From positions 1 to 62,344 of the forward strand of contig JACPJV010000006.1 in assembly GCA_016187395.1 (NCBI GenBank): a DNA stretch of 62,344 nt. Reading direction: 5' to 3'. Numbering within the stretch: the first letter of the stretch is position 1; each line of letters begins with the position of its first letter. This DNA comes from Candidatus Aenigmatarchaeota archaeon. GTDB lineage: Archaea; Aenigmatarchaeota; Aenigmatarchaeia; GW2011-AR5; JACRAC01. The translations under genes were made by a program, and so were the position numbers. Positions 19,593 to 28,310 of the stretch are shown piece by piece. The notes beneath the pieces are model-generated. The model did not search any database. It was given only the letters and a program-made list of their open reading frames with translations, and was not told the origin of the DNA.

Positions 19593-19858
19593 GGGCCCGT
19601 AGCTCAGTTCCAAATCCTTTTCTTTCCGAAAGAAAAGTCTTTGGAGATTTCCAAAAGAAAGGTCCGGAAGCAAAGCCTCCGGAAATAGAAAAGGATTTTG
19701 AGAGCAATGGCAGAGCACTACGCTGATAACGTAGGGGCCGGGAGTTCGATTCAAGCGAACTAGGCGAGCAAGAGAAAAACGAGGCGAAGCCGAAGTTTTT
19801 CCGCAGCGAGCCGTGTGAGCGCGAAAGCTCACTGCTTGCGAACATCTCCTCGGGCCCA
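19593..19858 (+). tRNA. tRNA-Ile (GAU), interrupted in D-loop (~19609-19706) and T-loop (~19750-19843)
   Basis: Acceptor gggcccg/cgggccc, D-stem gctc/gagc, anticodon arm ctacg-ctGATaa-cgtag, T-arm gggag-ttcga...at-ctcct. About 190 nt of insert; intron boundaries are approximate. Confidence 0.85.
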
Positions 19859-19907
19859 TTTTCAAAAAAAGCATTTAAACAGCAAGGACAACATTATAGC
19901 GATTATT

Positions 19908-20045
19908 ATGCCAGAGACGATAACTATAACAAAAGAAGAATACGATATACTCAAGAAAAAGGAGGAAATAGCGGACGATGTAATATTCCAGCTTTCAAAG
20001 AGCCTTGAGGACATGAAAAAAGGAAGGATAAAGAGGTCTGATTAG
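19908..20045 (+). CDS. Small antitoxin-like protein
   Basis: MPETITITKEEYDILKKKEEIADDVIFQLSKSLEDMKKGRIKRSD, typical of archaeal RelE-partner antitoxins. Confidence 0.65.
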   Translation: MPETITITKEEYDILKKKEEIADDVIFQLSKSLEDMKKGRIKRSD

Positions 20046-20359
20046 AAGCTATTCAGGAATTCTATGTACTCTTCTTTATGAAGGAGAATGTAATCTATTA
20101 TCTTCTGCTGGTCCTTCTTGGATGCGAAAGAGACCAGTAATATTCTCGGCTTTTTCATTGATATCATGTAGTACAGCCTTTTGTTTTCGAATTTCTTCTC
20201 TCTGAACCACTGGAAACGTAATGGGTCTCCTGCCTTTGGATTTGATTTTAGTTGCCTTTTCATCTTGTTGATCCATTCCCTTTCCGTAGCTGTAAGAGAT
20301 TCGTATATCTTCGAGAAAGTTTCAGTTTCGAATGTTTCGTATTCTTCCATGAACATCAT
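20042..20359 (-). CDS. RelE/ParE-superfamily toxin-like protein
   Basis: FSKIYESLTATEREWINKMKRQLKSNPKAGDPLRFQWFREKKFENKRLYYMI...ILLVSFASKKDQQKIIDYIL. Confidence 0.7.
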   Translation of the reverse strand: MMFMEEYETFETETFSKIYESLTATEREWINKMKRQLKSNPKAGDPLRFQWFREKKFENKRLYYMISMKKPRILLVSFASKKDQQKIIDYILLHKEEYIEFLNSF

Positions 20360-20500
20360 TGCGCGTGGAACCTATAAATTGATGAAAGACTTTACAACAA
20401 ATTTCAAAGGGAGGCTGTAATAAATTTAGTGAAACCCCGGTGCCAGAAACCTTTAAAAAGATTTGCTTTCTTATAACCTTTAAGTAGTGATAGAATAGGT

Positions 20501-21464
20501 GTGATTATGCTCAACCGACTAGGCTACGTTGCCGCTGCGATGCTCATACCTGCAGCTGCCGCTGCCGGCATAAAAGATGAAATTCCTGCTGCGTACGAAG
20601 AGCTCAGAACATGCGTAACAGATCCCGGAAGGCTTGGTTATGGAAGCAGGAAAGAATGCGAGTCTGGCGTTGCCAGTAAATATTCTATAAGCCCTGAACA
20701 GAAAAAAGAAGCCTACCGGGATATATGCTGGGACCTGCGCGACAAGGATAACACCTCTTCTACAGAAGAAAAAGATCGAAATCTTTTGGGATGCCTCGGA
20801 GATATAAAAAGTGCTGAAGAGGCTGAAGCTGTAAGAAGGCTTCCGGAGGGCAGGGAAAGCTGCTCCGGCTTTGGAGACGAATGGAAAAATATTTTCGATA
20901 CCCTTGACAGGCTGCAAGGCGAAGGCAGGATTATCGGGTGGTGGTGAAGGCAGGATTATCGGGTGGTGGTGCGACGAGGCTACTGTCGTGGAGCCTTATG
21001 CAACGCGCGGCGGAAAGTTTGACCCTAACCAGAAGGAGGGAGTTGTTCCTGCTGTCGTGGCAAGGAGGTATCCGACAGGCGACAAGAAGCCTGACGTGCT
21101 GGTGTGCCCGCAAGGCAGCGTTGTCTGCCAGTCTGTTGAGAACAGCTACAGAGGAAGCGTGGTATTTCTGCCTCAGATAAATTTTCCGCCTGCACAACCA
21201 CAATCAAGCGATTCTGTTAGCACGGATTATGAAGGCCCTATTGTGCAGGAAAAGGCAGGCTTTTGGAAAGGCTTTGGAAGAGGTTTGAGAGGTGCGCTTG
21301 GATTTGGAAAAGGAAAAAAGCCGGAAGATCCTCTGGAGATGGCGACAGGACTGGTTTACGCTCCTGAAGGCGGTTATGCGACAAGAATGGGCGAAAGAAA
21401 AACAGCTAAAGAGGTTATTGCCGAAGGCATAGAAAATGCAAGAAGGGGTGGTATGAGTGAATAA
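20501..21464 (+). pseudogene. Exported Cys-containing protein gene frameshifted by a 25-bp tandem duplication (312 aa if one copy is removed)
   Basis: ORF1 ends LQGEGRIIGWW*; ORF2 carries GEGRIIGWWCDEATVVEPYATRGGKF. 964-25=939 nt = 313 codons. Confidence 0.8.
20921..20970 (+). repeat. Perfect tandem duplication of a 25-mer
   Basis: gaaggcaggattatcgggtggtggt x2 (20921-20945, 20946-20970). Confidence 0.97.
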
Positions 21465-21903
21465 ATATTTTATTGTGCTTCTGGGACTGATCATAATCAT
21501 GTCATCTACTGCAAATGCAGTGACGTCATTTGTCCCGGGATCTACGGTGCCAGGCGGCGCTGCAGCTTATGCAACTGCGCCTATACCTTCCCAGCCGGCT
21601 CCAAGCCCGTACAGCGCCGGCTATCTGGTTGGAGTAATGCCATACTATTGCTCTTACTGCTTCGGCTATCCATACTACTATAACTATCCTTACTACGGAT
21701 ACTACCCGAATTATTTCTACACGCTTACGTACAGCACTCCCGGCGTGCATGTCAGTTATACAAACTACGGCGGTGTTGTGCAGTCAGCGACGGTAGTCGT
21801 GAAGAAGAACGACTGGTTCCTGCTTGGCGGCTTTTCCCGTACAACAACAGGAACTACAAGCGGGGTCATTCTTGACAAAAGAAGCCTGTTTGCGATGGGG
21901 TAA
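21457..21903 (+). CDS. Secreted Tyr-rich protein
   Basis: Signal peptide MNKYFIVLLGLIIIMSSTANA; YYCSYCFGYPYYYNYPYYGYYPNYFYTLTY. Confidence 0.65.
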   Translation: MNKYFIVLLGLIIIMSSTANAVTSFVPGSTVPGGAAAYATAPIPSQPAPSPYSAGYLVGVMPYYCSYCFGYPYYYNYPYYGYYPNYFYTLTYSTPGVHVSYTNYGGVVQSATVVVKKNDWFLLGGFSRTTTGTTSGVILDKRSLFAMG

Positions 21904-22041
21904 GACGACGATCGAGTGCCTATGGCAAATAAATTCGCTATTGACTTTGCAGAAGATTCTTAATTCCGTTTTTATTTATTCCTTCTTATCTGACAATATA
22001 ATGCTACAAGAAAAGAATCGATAGTATGATGCTTTCTTGTG

Positions 22042-22095
22042 CACTATATGTAAACCAAATAAGGTATACCGATTATTTATTTGGTTCACTATATA
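22042..22095 (-). repeat. Single-hairpin member of the repeat family
   Basis: Reverse complement tatagtgaaccaaata-(aataatcggtatacc-like loop)-ttatttggtttacatatag. Confidence 0.7.
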
Positions 22096-22117
22096 CAATC
22101 TTTTAGTGTGATTTTTT

Positions 22118-23326
22118 ATGACAGACCCTTTGGAAAAGGAGAAGACGAAGCTGAAAAAGCTTGTGCGGGAACTGGGCTCAATCAAGGGCAGGCATACCGA
22201 ACTAGTCACGGTCTACGTGCCTGCCGGGTATAACCTCAATGAGATGATAAATACGCTGCGCAACGAGCAAAGCACTGCCATCAACATAAAATCAAAGGCA
22301 GTGCGAAAGAACGTCACGGCTGCCCTGGACAAGATAATTCAATACCTGGGCAATTACAGAAAAACTCCTCCAAACGGCCTTGCTGTTTTTTGCGGCAATG
22401 TTGCAGAAAAGGAAGGGCAGACTGATATTAAATTGTGGGCATTGGAGCCTCCTGAGCCTCTCAGGGCAAGGCTATACTGGTGCTTCCAGCAGTTTGATTT
22501 GCGGCCGCTGGAAGAGATGGTTGCTGAAAGGGAAATCTATGGAATTATTTTGATAGACAGAAGCGAGGCTGATGTTGCGCTGCTGAAAGGCAAGAAGATA
22601 GAATCCCTGTTCCATGCTGATTCGCTTGTGCCGGGCAAATCGAGGGCGGGAGGACAGAGCTCTGCACGCTTTGCACGGGTGCGTGAGGGACTTAAGCATG
22701 ACTGGTTCAAGCAGGTGACTGAGGCAGCTAACAAGATTTTCTCGGATCATCCGGAGATCCTTGGCATAATGATTTCCGGTCCCGGCCCCACCAAGGAAGA
22801 ATTCCTGAAAGAGGAACTGCTTCATGCAGAAGTGAAGAAGAAGATACTCGGCACTGTTGACACATCGTATACAGGCGACCACGGCTTAAGCGAGACCGTT
22901 GAAAGAGGGCAAGATCTGATAAGGGAAAGCGCTGTTGTGAAGGAAAAGAACCTTCTGCAGCGGTTTTTCATGGAGGTCCAGAAGCCCGGCGGGCTTGCAG
23001 TATACGGGCTGGACGAAACAGTAAACGCAGTTAACAGGGGGATTGTCGAGGAAGTTCTGGCAAGCGAGAAGGTTGAATTTGTAGAAATAGAATATGAGTG
23101 CCATGAAAGGAAAAAAATCTACGCAAAAAGAGGGGAAAGACCTCAGGCGTGCAATGAATGCAACAGAGCCCCTGTCGTGATCGGTGAAAAGGAACTGGAA
23201 GATGCGCTTATGGACGCATCCATACAGTTCGGGACAAAGATCACGATCGTATCTGCGGACACGCGCGAAGGACAGCAGTTTCTGGCGTTTGGCGGAATAG
23301 GCGGTTTTCTGAGATACCGGGCGTGA
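22118..23326 (+). CDS. prf1: Peptide chain release factor aRF1
   Basis: NIKS motif (INIKSKAVRKNV) and GGQ motif (KSRAGGQSSARFAR). Confidence 0.97.
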   Translation: MTDPLEKEKTKLKKLVRELGSIKGRHTELVTVYVPAGYNLNEMINTLRNEQSTAINIKSKAVRKNVTAALDKIIQYLGNYRKTPPNGLAVFCGNVAEKEGQTDIKLWALEPPEPLRARLYWCFQQFDLRPLEEMVAEREIYGIILIDRSEADVALLKGKKIESLFHADSLVPGKSRAGGQSSARFARVREGLKHDWFKQVTEAANKIFSDHPEILGIMISGPGPTKEEFLKEELLHAEVKKKILGTVDTSYTGDHGLSETVERGQDLIRESAVVKEKNLLQRFFMEVQKPGGLAVYGLDETVNAVNRGIVEEVLASEKVEFVEIEYECHERKKIYAKRGERPQACNECNRAPVVIGEKELEDALMDASIQFGTKITIVSADTREGQQFLAFGGIGGFLRYRA

Positions 23327-23330
23327 TGAT

Positions 23331-24368
23331 ATGAAAGCAGTATTTTTTGAAAAAACAGGCGGAGCAGAAGTGCTCAGACACGGAGAATTTCCAACTCCTA
23401 AACCGCAAAGGGGCGAAGCCCTTGTGCGAGTGCGGGCGGCTGGTCTAAATCGCCTTGATATTTGGTTGCGTGAGGACAAAGAAAATGCCCGCAATATCCC
23501 CATGCCTCACATTTCCGGCTCGGATGCCGCCGGAGTTATCGAGAAGATAAATGGCGAAAGTTCACTTAAAGTCGGGCAAGAGGTAATTTTGAACCCTGCT
23601 ATTCCCTGCGGTACTTGTCCTCGCTGTAAAAAAAGCGAGCCATGCGAGCTCGTTAAAATTTTCGGCGTGAAAAATCAGGGTAGTTACGCCGAGTATGTTA
23701 CTGCGCCAATTTCGCAATTCTATCCAAAGCCCCAAAACATTTCTTTTGTTGAGGCGGCAGCGTTTCCACTTACATTTCTCACTGCTTGGCACATGCTCGT
23801 TGGGCGAGCGAGTCTACGCAAAGGCGAGACAGTTTTTATTTGGGGCGCGTCCGGTGGCTTAGGTTCGTCAGCTATTCAAGTAGCAAAATATCTCGGCGCA
23901 AGAGTGATCGCCGCCGCAAAATCCAAGGAAGACTCAAAACAAATCCGCAAGATTGGCGCAGATGAAATTGTAATTTATACAAATGGAAATGTTGAAAGTG
24001 TTGTAAAGAATCTGACAAATAATCTCGGTGTTGATGTCGTTTTTGAAAGCGTTGGAGCGAAGACATGGAATACGACGCTCGCGATTCTTCGTCCTTACGG
24101 TCGGGCTGTTATTGCAGGAACAACCAGCGGTGATATGGGAACACAGGATCTGAGCGATATTTACGTCCGCCAGCTTTCGATTTTCGGTGCAAGAATGGGA
24201 ACAAAGGTGGAATTTGAAAAAGTTTTAGAATTGGTCGGCGCAGGAAAATTGAAGCCTGTTATTGACAAGGTTTTTCCGCTCAAGGAAGCGGCTGAAGCGC
24301 AACGCAGGATGGAAAAAAGGGGGCATGTTGGCAAGATTGTTTTGGAGGTTAAATCAAATATAATGTAA
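23331..24368 (+). CDS. Zinc-type medium-chain alcohol dehydrogenase / quinone oxidoreductase
   Basis: GSDAAGVIEK; CGTCPRCKKSEPCELVKI structural zinc; GASGGLGSSAIQVAKYLGARVIA. Confidence 0.92.
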   Translation: MKAVFFEKTGGAEVLRHGEFPTPKPQRGEALVRVRAAGLNRLDIWLREDKENARNIPMPHISGSDAAGVIEKINGESSLKVGQEVILNPAIPCGTCPRCKKSEPCELVKIFGVKNQGSYAEYVTAPISQFYPKPQNISFVEAAAFPLTFLTAWHMLVGRASLRKGETVFIWGASGGLGSSAIQVAKYLGARVIAAAKSKEDSKQIRKIGADEIVIYTNGNVESVVKNLTNNLGVDVVFESVGAKTWNTTLAILRPYGRAVIAGTTSGDMGTQDLSDIYVRQLSIFGARMGTKVEFEKVLELVGAGKLKPVIDKVFPLKEAAEAQRRMEKRGHVGKIVLEVKSNIM

Positions 24369-24398
24369 AGGGGAAAACAAATTAACTATCTGCATAGT

Positions 24399-24799
24399 TT
24401 ATTCTCTGCAAACCAGTCCGTCTCTAAGAGGGAAACCATGATCGCCTGCATTGAGATGCCTGTTTGCGGCAATATTTCCGGGCGGTATGACAGCCAGAGG
24501 GACGTATCCTAATGCTACGCGTAGATTATAGTGAAACCACAAATAAAACGGAACATGATATTTGTGCTTTCCCATATAGCAAACCAACTTTGCTATGCGG
24601 TTTATTAAGTTGGTTTGCTATCCAAAGGCACAGAACCTCCATAACGATCAAAAGTGCTTTTCAGTTCTTCGTGCACTCTGCCTCCCATAGGAACTGCAAA
24701 GCTGTATACAATAACGGTTCCATTTTCGTTTGTCATATATTCAACATCTGTTTTACCTGATATGAAAAATACAGATATTAAAAGTTTGGTTTTTCTCAT
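24399..24799 (-). pseudogene. Short orphan gene apparently interrupted by the double-hairpin element
   Basis: Removing 24525-24619 (95 bp) joins ...STFDRYGGSVPLD to LRVALGYVPLAVIPPGNIAANRHLNAGDHGFPLRDGLVCRE* in frame (101 aa). Confidence 0.55.
24525..24619 (-). repeat. Double-hairpin repeat element, copy within the 24399-24799 ORF
   Basis: Reverse complement: atagcaaaccaactt-(aataaaccgcatagca)-aagttggtttgctat then atgggaaagcacaaat...atttgtggtttcactata. Confidence 0.8.
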
Positions 24800-24804
24800 G
24801 TTCT

Positions 24805-25455
24805 ATGAGTGTTCTTGCGTCAATACTATTGAGCGCACTTTTTGCTTCGCCGCTTTCTGCGAATACAGGCAATACTCTGGATACGCTTCGCATGTATCAG
24901 GAAAGATCGGAGAGAATCTCCTATTTTGCCGCTTATGCCGGCGATGCGAGGGTTAGAAGAGGGGGCGAAAGAAGCAGATATAGCAACACTAGCATATTCG
25001 CAAGAGATGATGAAGGCAATTACCATGCACAGGATCACATCCAGAACGGCAGAATCGTAGTAGACGTATACTTTATTGACGGTGTTGTAACTTTCTGCAA
25101 CCAGCGTGAAAAGGTCTGCAAGAGACAGGATCCGGACAAAACTCCTGGAACAAGAACAGGAGCTGTTATTAAGAAGATAGAAGACGGGGGAATGGATGTT
25201 GTAAATGCGCGATATAGCAAGGCTACTCTGAACGGAAATGAAGCTGTGAGATTCAACGTGGTTCTCAAAAACAACAGCCGGGAAGAAATGATCGTTCTGC
25301 TTCTTGACGAGAAAACCGGGGTTCCGCTTGTATACAGAAGCAGAATTACGGATGAGAACTACAGAAGCGATCTTAAAGAAGAGGTTTTCGCCTTTATCGA
25401 AGTACCGGAAGATCTTTTGGAGATACAGATACCTGAAGAATACGAAGTTGAATGA
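24805..25455 (+). CDS. Exported hypothetical protein (LolA-like family suspected)
   Basis: Signal-like N-terminus MSVLASILLSALFASPLSA; similar layout to 13650-14444 and 54920-55612. Confidence 0.6.
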   Translation: MSVLASILLSALFASPLSANTGNTLDTLRMYQERSERISYFAAYAGDARVRRGGERSRYSNTSIFARDDEGNYHAQDHIQNGRIVVDVYFIDGVVTFCNQREKVCKRQDPDKTPGTRTGAVIKKIEDGGMDVVNARYSKATLNGNEAVRFNVVLKNNSREEMIVLLLDEKTGVPLVYRSRITDENYRSDLKEEVFAFIEVPEDLLEIQIPEEYEVE

Positions 25456-26166
25456 TCAGGCTGCTGCAATTTCCTTCGCGACAATTCCTTGTATTTCTGC
25501 CACTTTTTTGATGCAGTAATCCGGTGCAAATTTCCTGCATCCGCGGTGCGTGCCTATATGCACGGTGCGCAATCCGGCTTTCTTTGCACCTACGACATCT
25601 TCTTCCGGATTATTACCTACGACTATAACCTCGCTTGGTGTCATGTGCATCTGAGTAAGCGCTTTTTTGAACGGTATGCCTGTGTGTTTTTCATAGCCAA
25701 TCTGCTCGGATACTATAACGAAATCCAGGTGCTTGTTTAATTTCAACGATTCCAGAATCTTGTTCGTGCGTATTACAGTGCCGTTTGCGACAAGGCACGT
25801 GGAAACTCCCTGGGCTTTTATCGATTCCAGAACTTCAATCGTATCAGGATAGTTTTCAGCTAATTCTATCAAGGAAAGCTGCACGTGGTAGTCGAGGTTT
25901 ATTGCTATTGCAGGATCTATTCGAAAGCCCAGCTGCCTGCATGCCTCTACGAACACAAGTCCGATCTGGTGCCTCATCGGGCTGCCCTTGTACCTTACTT
26001 CTACTGCATCAGAGGCATTCTCGAAAACTTCTTTCCATTTTTTCAGCTCCGTCTTATAACCCAGAGAATGAAGAATATCAACGTACTTCCTGTAAGCATC
26101 GTTGCTCTTCCACTTTGAAGTATCTATAAGCGTACCGCCTGAGTCGAATATAACGCCTTTTATCAT
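25456..26166 (-). CDS. HAD-superfamily hydrolase
   Basis: GVIFDSGGTLIDTS; VANGT; VVGNNPEEDVVGAKKAGLRTVHI. Confidence 0.85.
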   Translation of the reverse strand: MIKGVIFDSGGTLIDTSKWKSNDAYRKYVDILHSLGYKTELKKWKEVFENASDAVEVRYKGSPMRHQIGLVFVEACRQLGFRIDPAIAINLDYHVQLSLIELAENYPDTIEVLESIKAQGVSTCLVANGTVIRTNKILESLKLNKHLDFVIVSEQIGYEKHTGIPFKKALTQMHMTPSEVIVVGNNPEEDVVGAKKAGLRTVHIGTHRGCRKFAPDYCIKKVAEIQGIVAKEIAAA

Positions 26167-26297
26167 GCACCGCACCCATCACTAACCCCATCACGCAGCC
26201 TTTAGCTAAAATGCAATTCGTTATGTATAGGTTGACCGAGTCCGATAATAAAGCAAGTGTCCCACACTAGGTGGGAGCATATAGGTAGAAAGGCAAA

Positions 26298-26621
26298 ATG
26301 AAAAGGTTTTCTGTTTTTATCCTTTTCTGCTCTATTTTCTTGATGAGAAGAGAAACATCGTGGCCTGAGCAGCGTGCCGGAAAGAAAGATTTTAGATACG
26401 GAGAAGGGATAAGGGAAGAGCCTCCTATTGCTGGATATAGGTGGATGACAAACGTAGACCGAACAAAGCTTCCGCAGGACACCCAGCGCAGAGAACTTCC
26501 TTACACAGACGAAGAAATAGCGCTTCGCTTTGCTGAAAGGAGAGGCGTTCCTGTTGCTGACATAATGGTTACTGCGTCATTATTGTTTCCGGATGGCAGG
26601 GCTGTTTACATAAAGGAATAG
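26298..26621 (+). CDS. Hypothetical protein
   Basis: 107-aa ORF; family not recognised. Confidence 0.45.
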   Translation: MKRFSVFILFCSIFLMRRETSWPEQRAGKKDFRYGEGIREEPPIAGYRWMTNVDRTKLPQDTQRRELPYTDEEIALRFAERRGVPVADIMVTASLLFPDGRAVYIKE

Positions 26622-27728
26622 CTACTTCCTGTCTCTCTCGTAGTAATAGCCTTCGGCAAAGAGGATCGTTTTTCTTCTGTCCTCGTACTTGTTCACGAAG
26701 CCTTTTTTCTTTGCGATCTTCTTCATCTGGTTTATGTTTGCGACCTCTGCCATCCTTTTCAAGACAGGTTTTTTCTTCACCTGTACGATAAACTTCTTGG
26801 GAAGCAGCTCTTTTTGCGCCTTCTTTCCGACCTTGGCGTAGAAAATCACTTTCTTTACGCCTTTTCTTATTTTTGTTTTTCGCTTAGCTTTGGCGTAGAA
26901 TTTGACGAGCTTCCTGCCTTTCCTTTTTTTTACTGCTTTTGGTTTCTTCCTGACTTTGGCGTAGAATTTGACGAGCTTCTTGCCCCTTGCCTTTCTTGCA
27001 GTTCTTCTTTTTAATGTCCTTCTGGTTTTTCTTTTCGCCTTTTTTATCTTGGCGTAGAATACTATTTTTTTCCTGCCTTTCATTATCCTGATCTTCTTCC
27101 TTTTTTTCTTTATCTTCATGATCACCGGCTGCGGCTCTGGAATCCGGATATGGACATATTCTGGCTTCGGAGGCAATTCCTGCTTTACTTTCGTCTCCTC
27201 AATCCTGTCTTTTACATCGATGATCTCTGTTTTAATCTCAGATATCTCCCGAAGCTGCTGGTTCCTTATGATGTCCAGTTCTTCCTTTATTGCGCCAAGC
27301 TGCCTCTGCTCAAACACGGGCTGGCTTGACAGTATCCTTATCTGACCTCTTACTTCGTCGAGCTCTTCTTTAATCTCGTTCAGTCTCTGCGGTTCAAATG
27401 CGGGCTGGCTGGACAAGACTCTTATCCGGCTCCTCACATCATCCACTTCTTCCTTGATTTCCTTCACTTCGCTAAACTGTTTCCGTATGTCATCCAGCTC
27501 TTCCTTTATTTCATTCAGCCGTCTTATCTCTATCGCACTTGCCAAAGGTTTGGCAGAAATAGCTGTTTTTATTTCGTTTAGCCCTTCCTTCACCTCCTTT
27601 ATTTCGTTTGCATCCGGATTGCTGGAATTCTTGAATGCATCCGGAGCGTATATGTGTTCAAGCATCATGTCGTCCCATCCTATATCGGCATCTTTTCTGA
27701 AATAATACTTTGCTCTGACAGGCTCCAT
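26622..27728 (-). CDS. Coiled-coil protein with Lys-rich repeat C-terminus (K-[KL]-V-x-FYAK repeats)
   Basis: KKIVFYAK, KKLVKFYAK, RKLVKFYAK, KKVIFYAK; N-terminal NEIKEELDxxRxQ heptad-like repeats. Confidence 0.8.
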   Translation of the reverse strand: MEPVRAKYYFRKDADIGWDDMMLEHIYAPDAFKNSSNPDANEIKEVKEGLNEIKTAISAKPLASAIEIRRLNEIKEELDDIRKQFSEVKEIKEEVDDVRSRIRVLSSQPAFEPQRLNEIKEELDEVRGQIRILSSQPVFEQRQLGAIKEELDIIRNQQLREISEIKTEIIDVKDRIEETKVKQELPPKPEYVHIRIPEPQPVIMKIKKKRKKIRIMKGRKKIVFYAKIKKAKRKTRRTLKRRTARKARGKKLVKFYAKVRKKPKAVKKRKGRKLVKFYAKAKRKTKIRKGVKKVIFYAKVGKKAQKELLPKKFIVQVKKKPVLKRMAEVANINQMKKIAKKKGFVNKYEDRRKTILFAEGYYYERDRK

Positions 27729-27785
27729 GAGTTATTAACTAGTGGTAAATTATTAAAACGCAGATGAATGCAAGGCTTTAAAAAT

Positions 27786-28232
27786 TCATTTTCTTCTCAT
27801 TTCCCACCACACGAGGGACAATAAAATTGCAGCTACTATGAAAACTACAGGCAAAAATACATCGTCAGGGACGACGCTGCAGTTCTGGACAATTTCCAGC
27901 GGCGCCTGCAATACTGTATTATTCCGGCGCAGCTTGACGGATGCTACGGCATTATCTGTGTCAAGCATTCTTACCCTCACAACTGCCTCGCCGCTGCAGA
28001 GCGCGTTAGGCACGTAAAAAAATGAGTCTTTCCATCCGTCCCTGTGAAGGACCTCCGCAGGCGCTTCTATCTTGACGTCAAAGCAGCCTTCTCCTTCATG
28101 CTCCACGTGCACAAGGAAGTCGCGGCATTCGCCGCTCGCAGACGCGGTAAGGGCGTGGGACGGCGGGATGAAAAATAAAACCACTAGAAGAGAAAAAACA
28201 AAGGCGCGGCGGAATTTTTTTGGGCTGTGCAT
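27786..28232 (-). CDS. Exported protein with C-terminal transmembrane anchor
   Basis: Signal peptide FRRAFVFSLLVVLFFIPPSHA; C-terminal VFLPVVFIVAAILLSLVWWEMRRK. Confidence 0.65.
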   Translation of the reverse strand: MHSPKKFRRAFVFSLLVVLFFIPPSHALTASASGECRDFLVHVEHEGEGCFDVKIEAPAEVLHRDGWKDSFFYVPNALCSGEAVVRVRMLDTDNAVASVKLRRNNTVLQAPLEIVQNCSVVPDDVFLPVVFIVAAILLSLVWWEMRRK

Positions 28233-28310
28233 AACCAGATTAGGAAAAGCTGGAAATAAAGGTTTGTGATAGCAAGGCATGGAAGGTGATGAAATCCTTC
28301 TGGAAAAACC

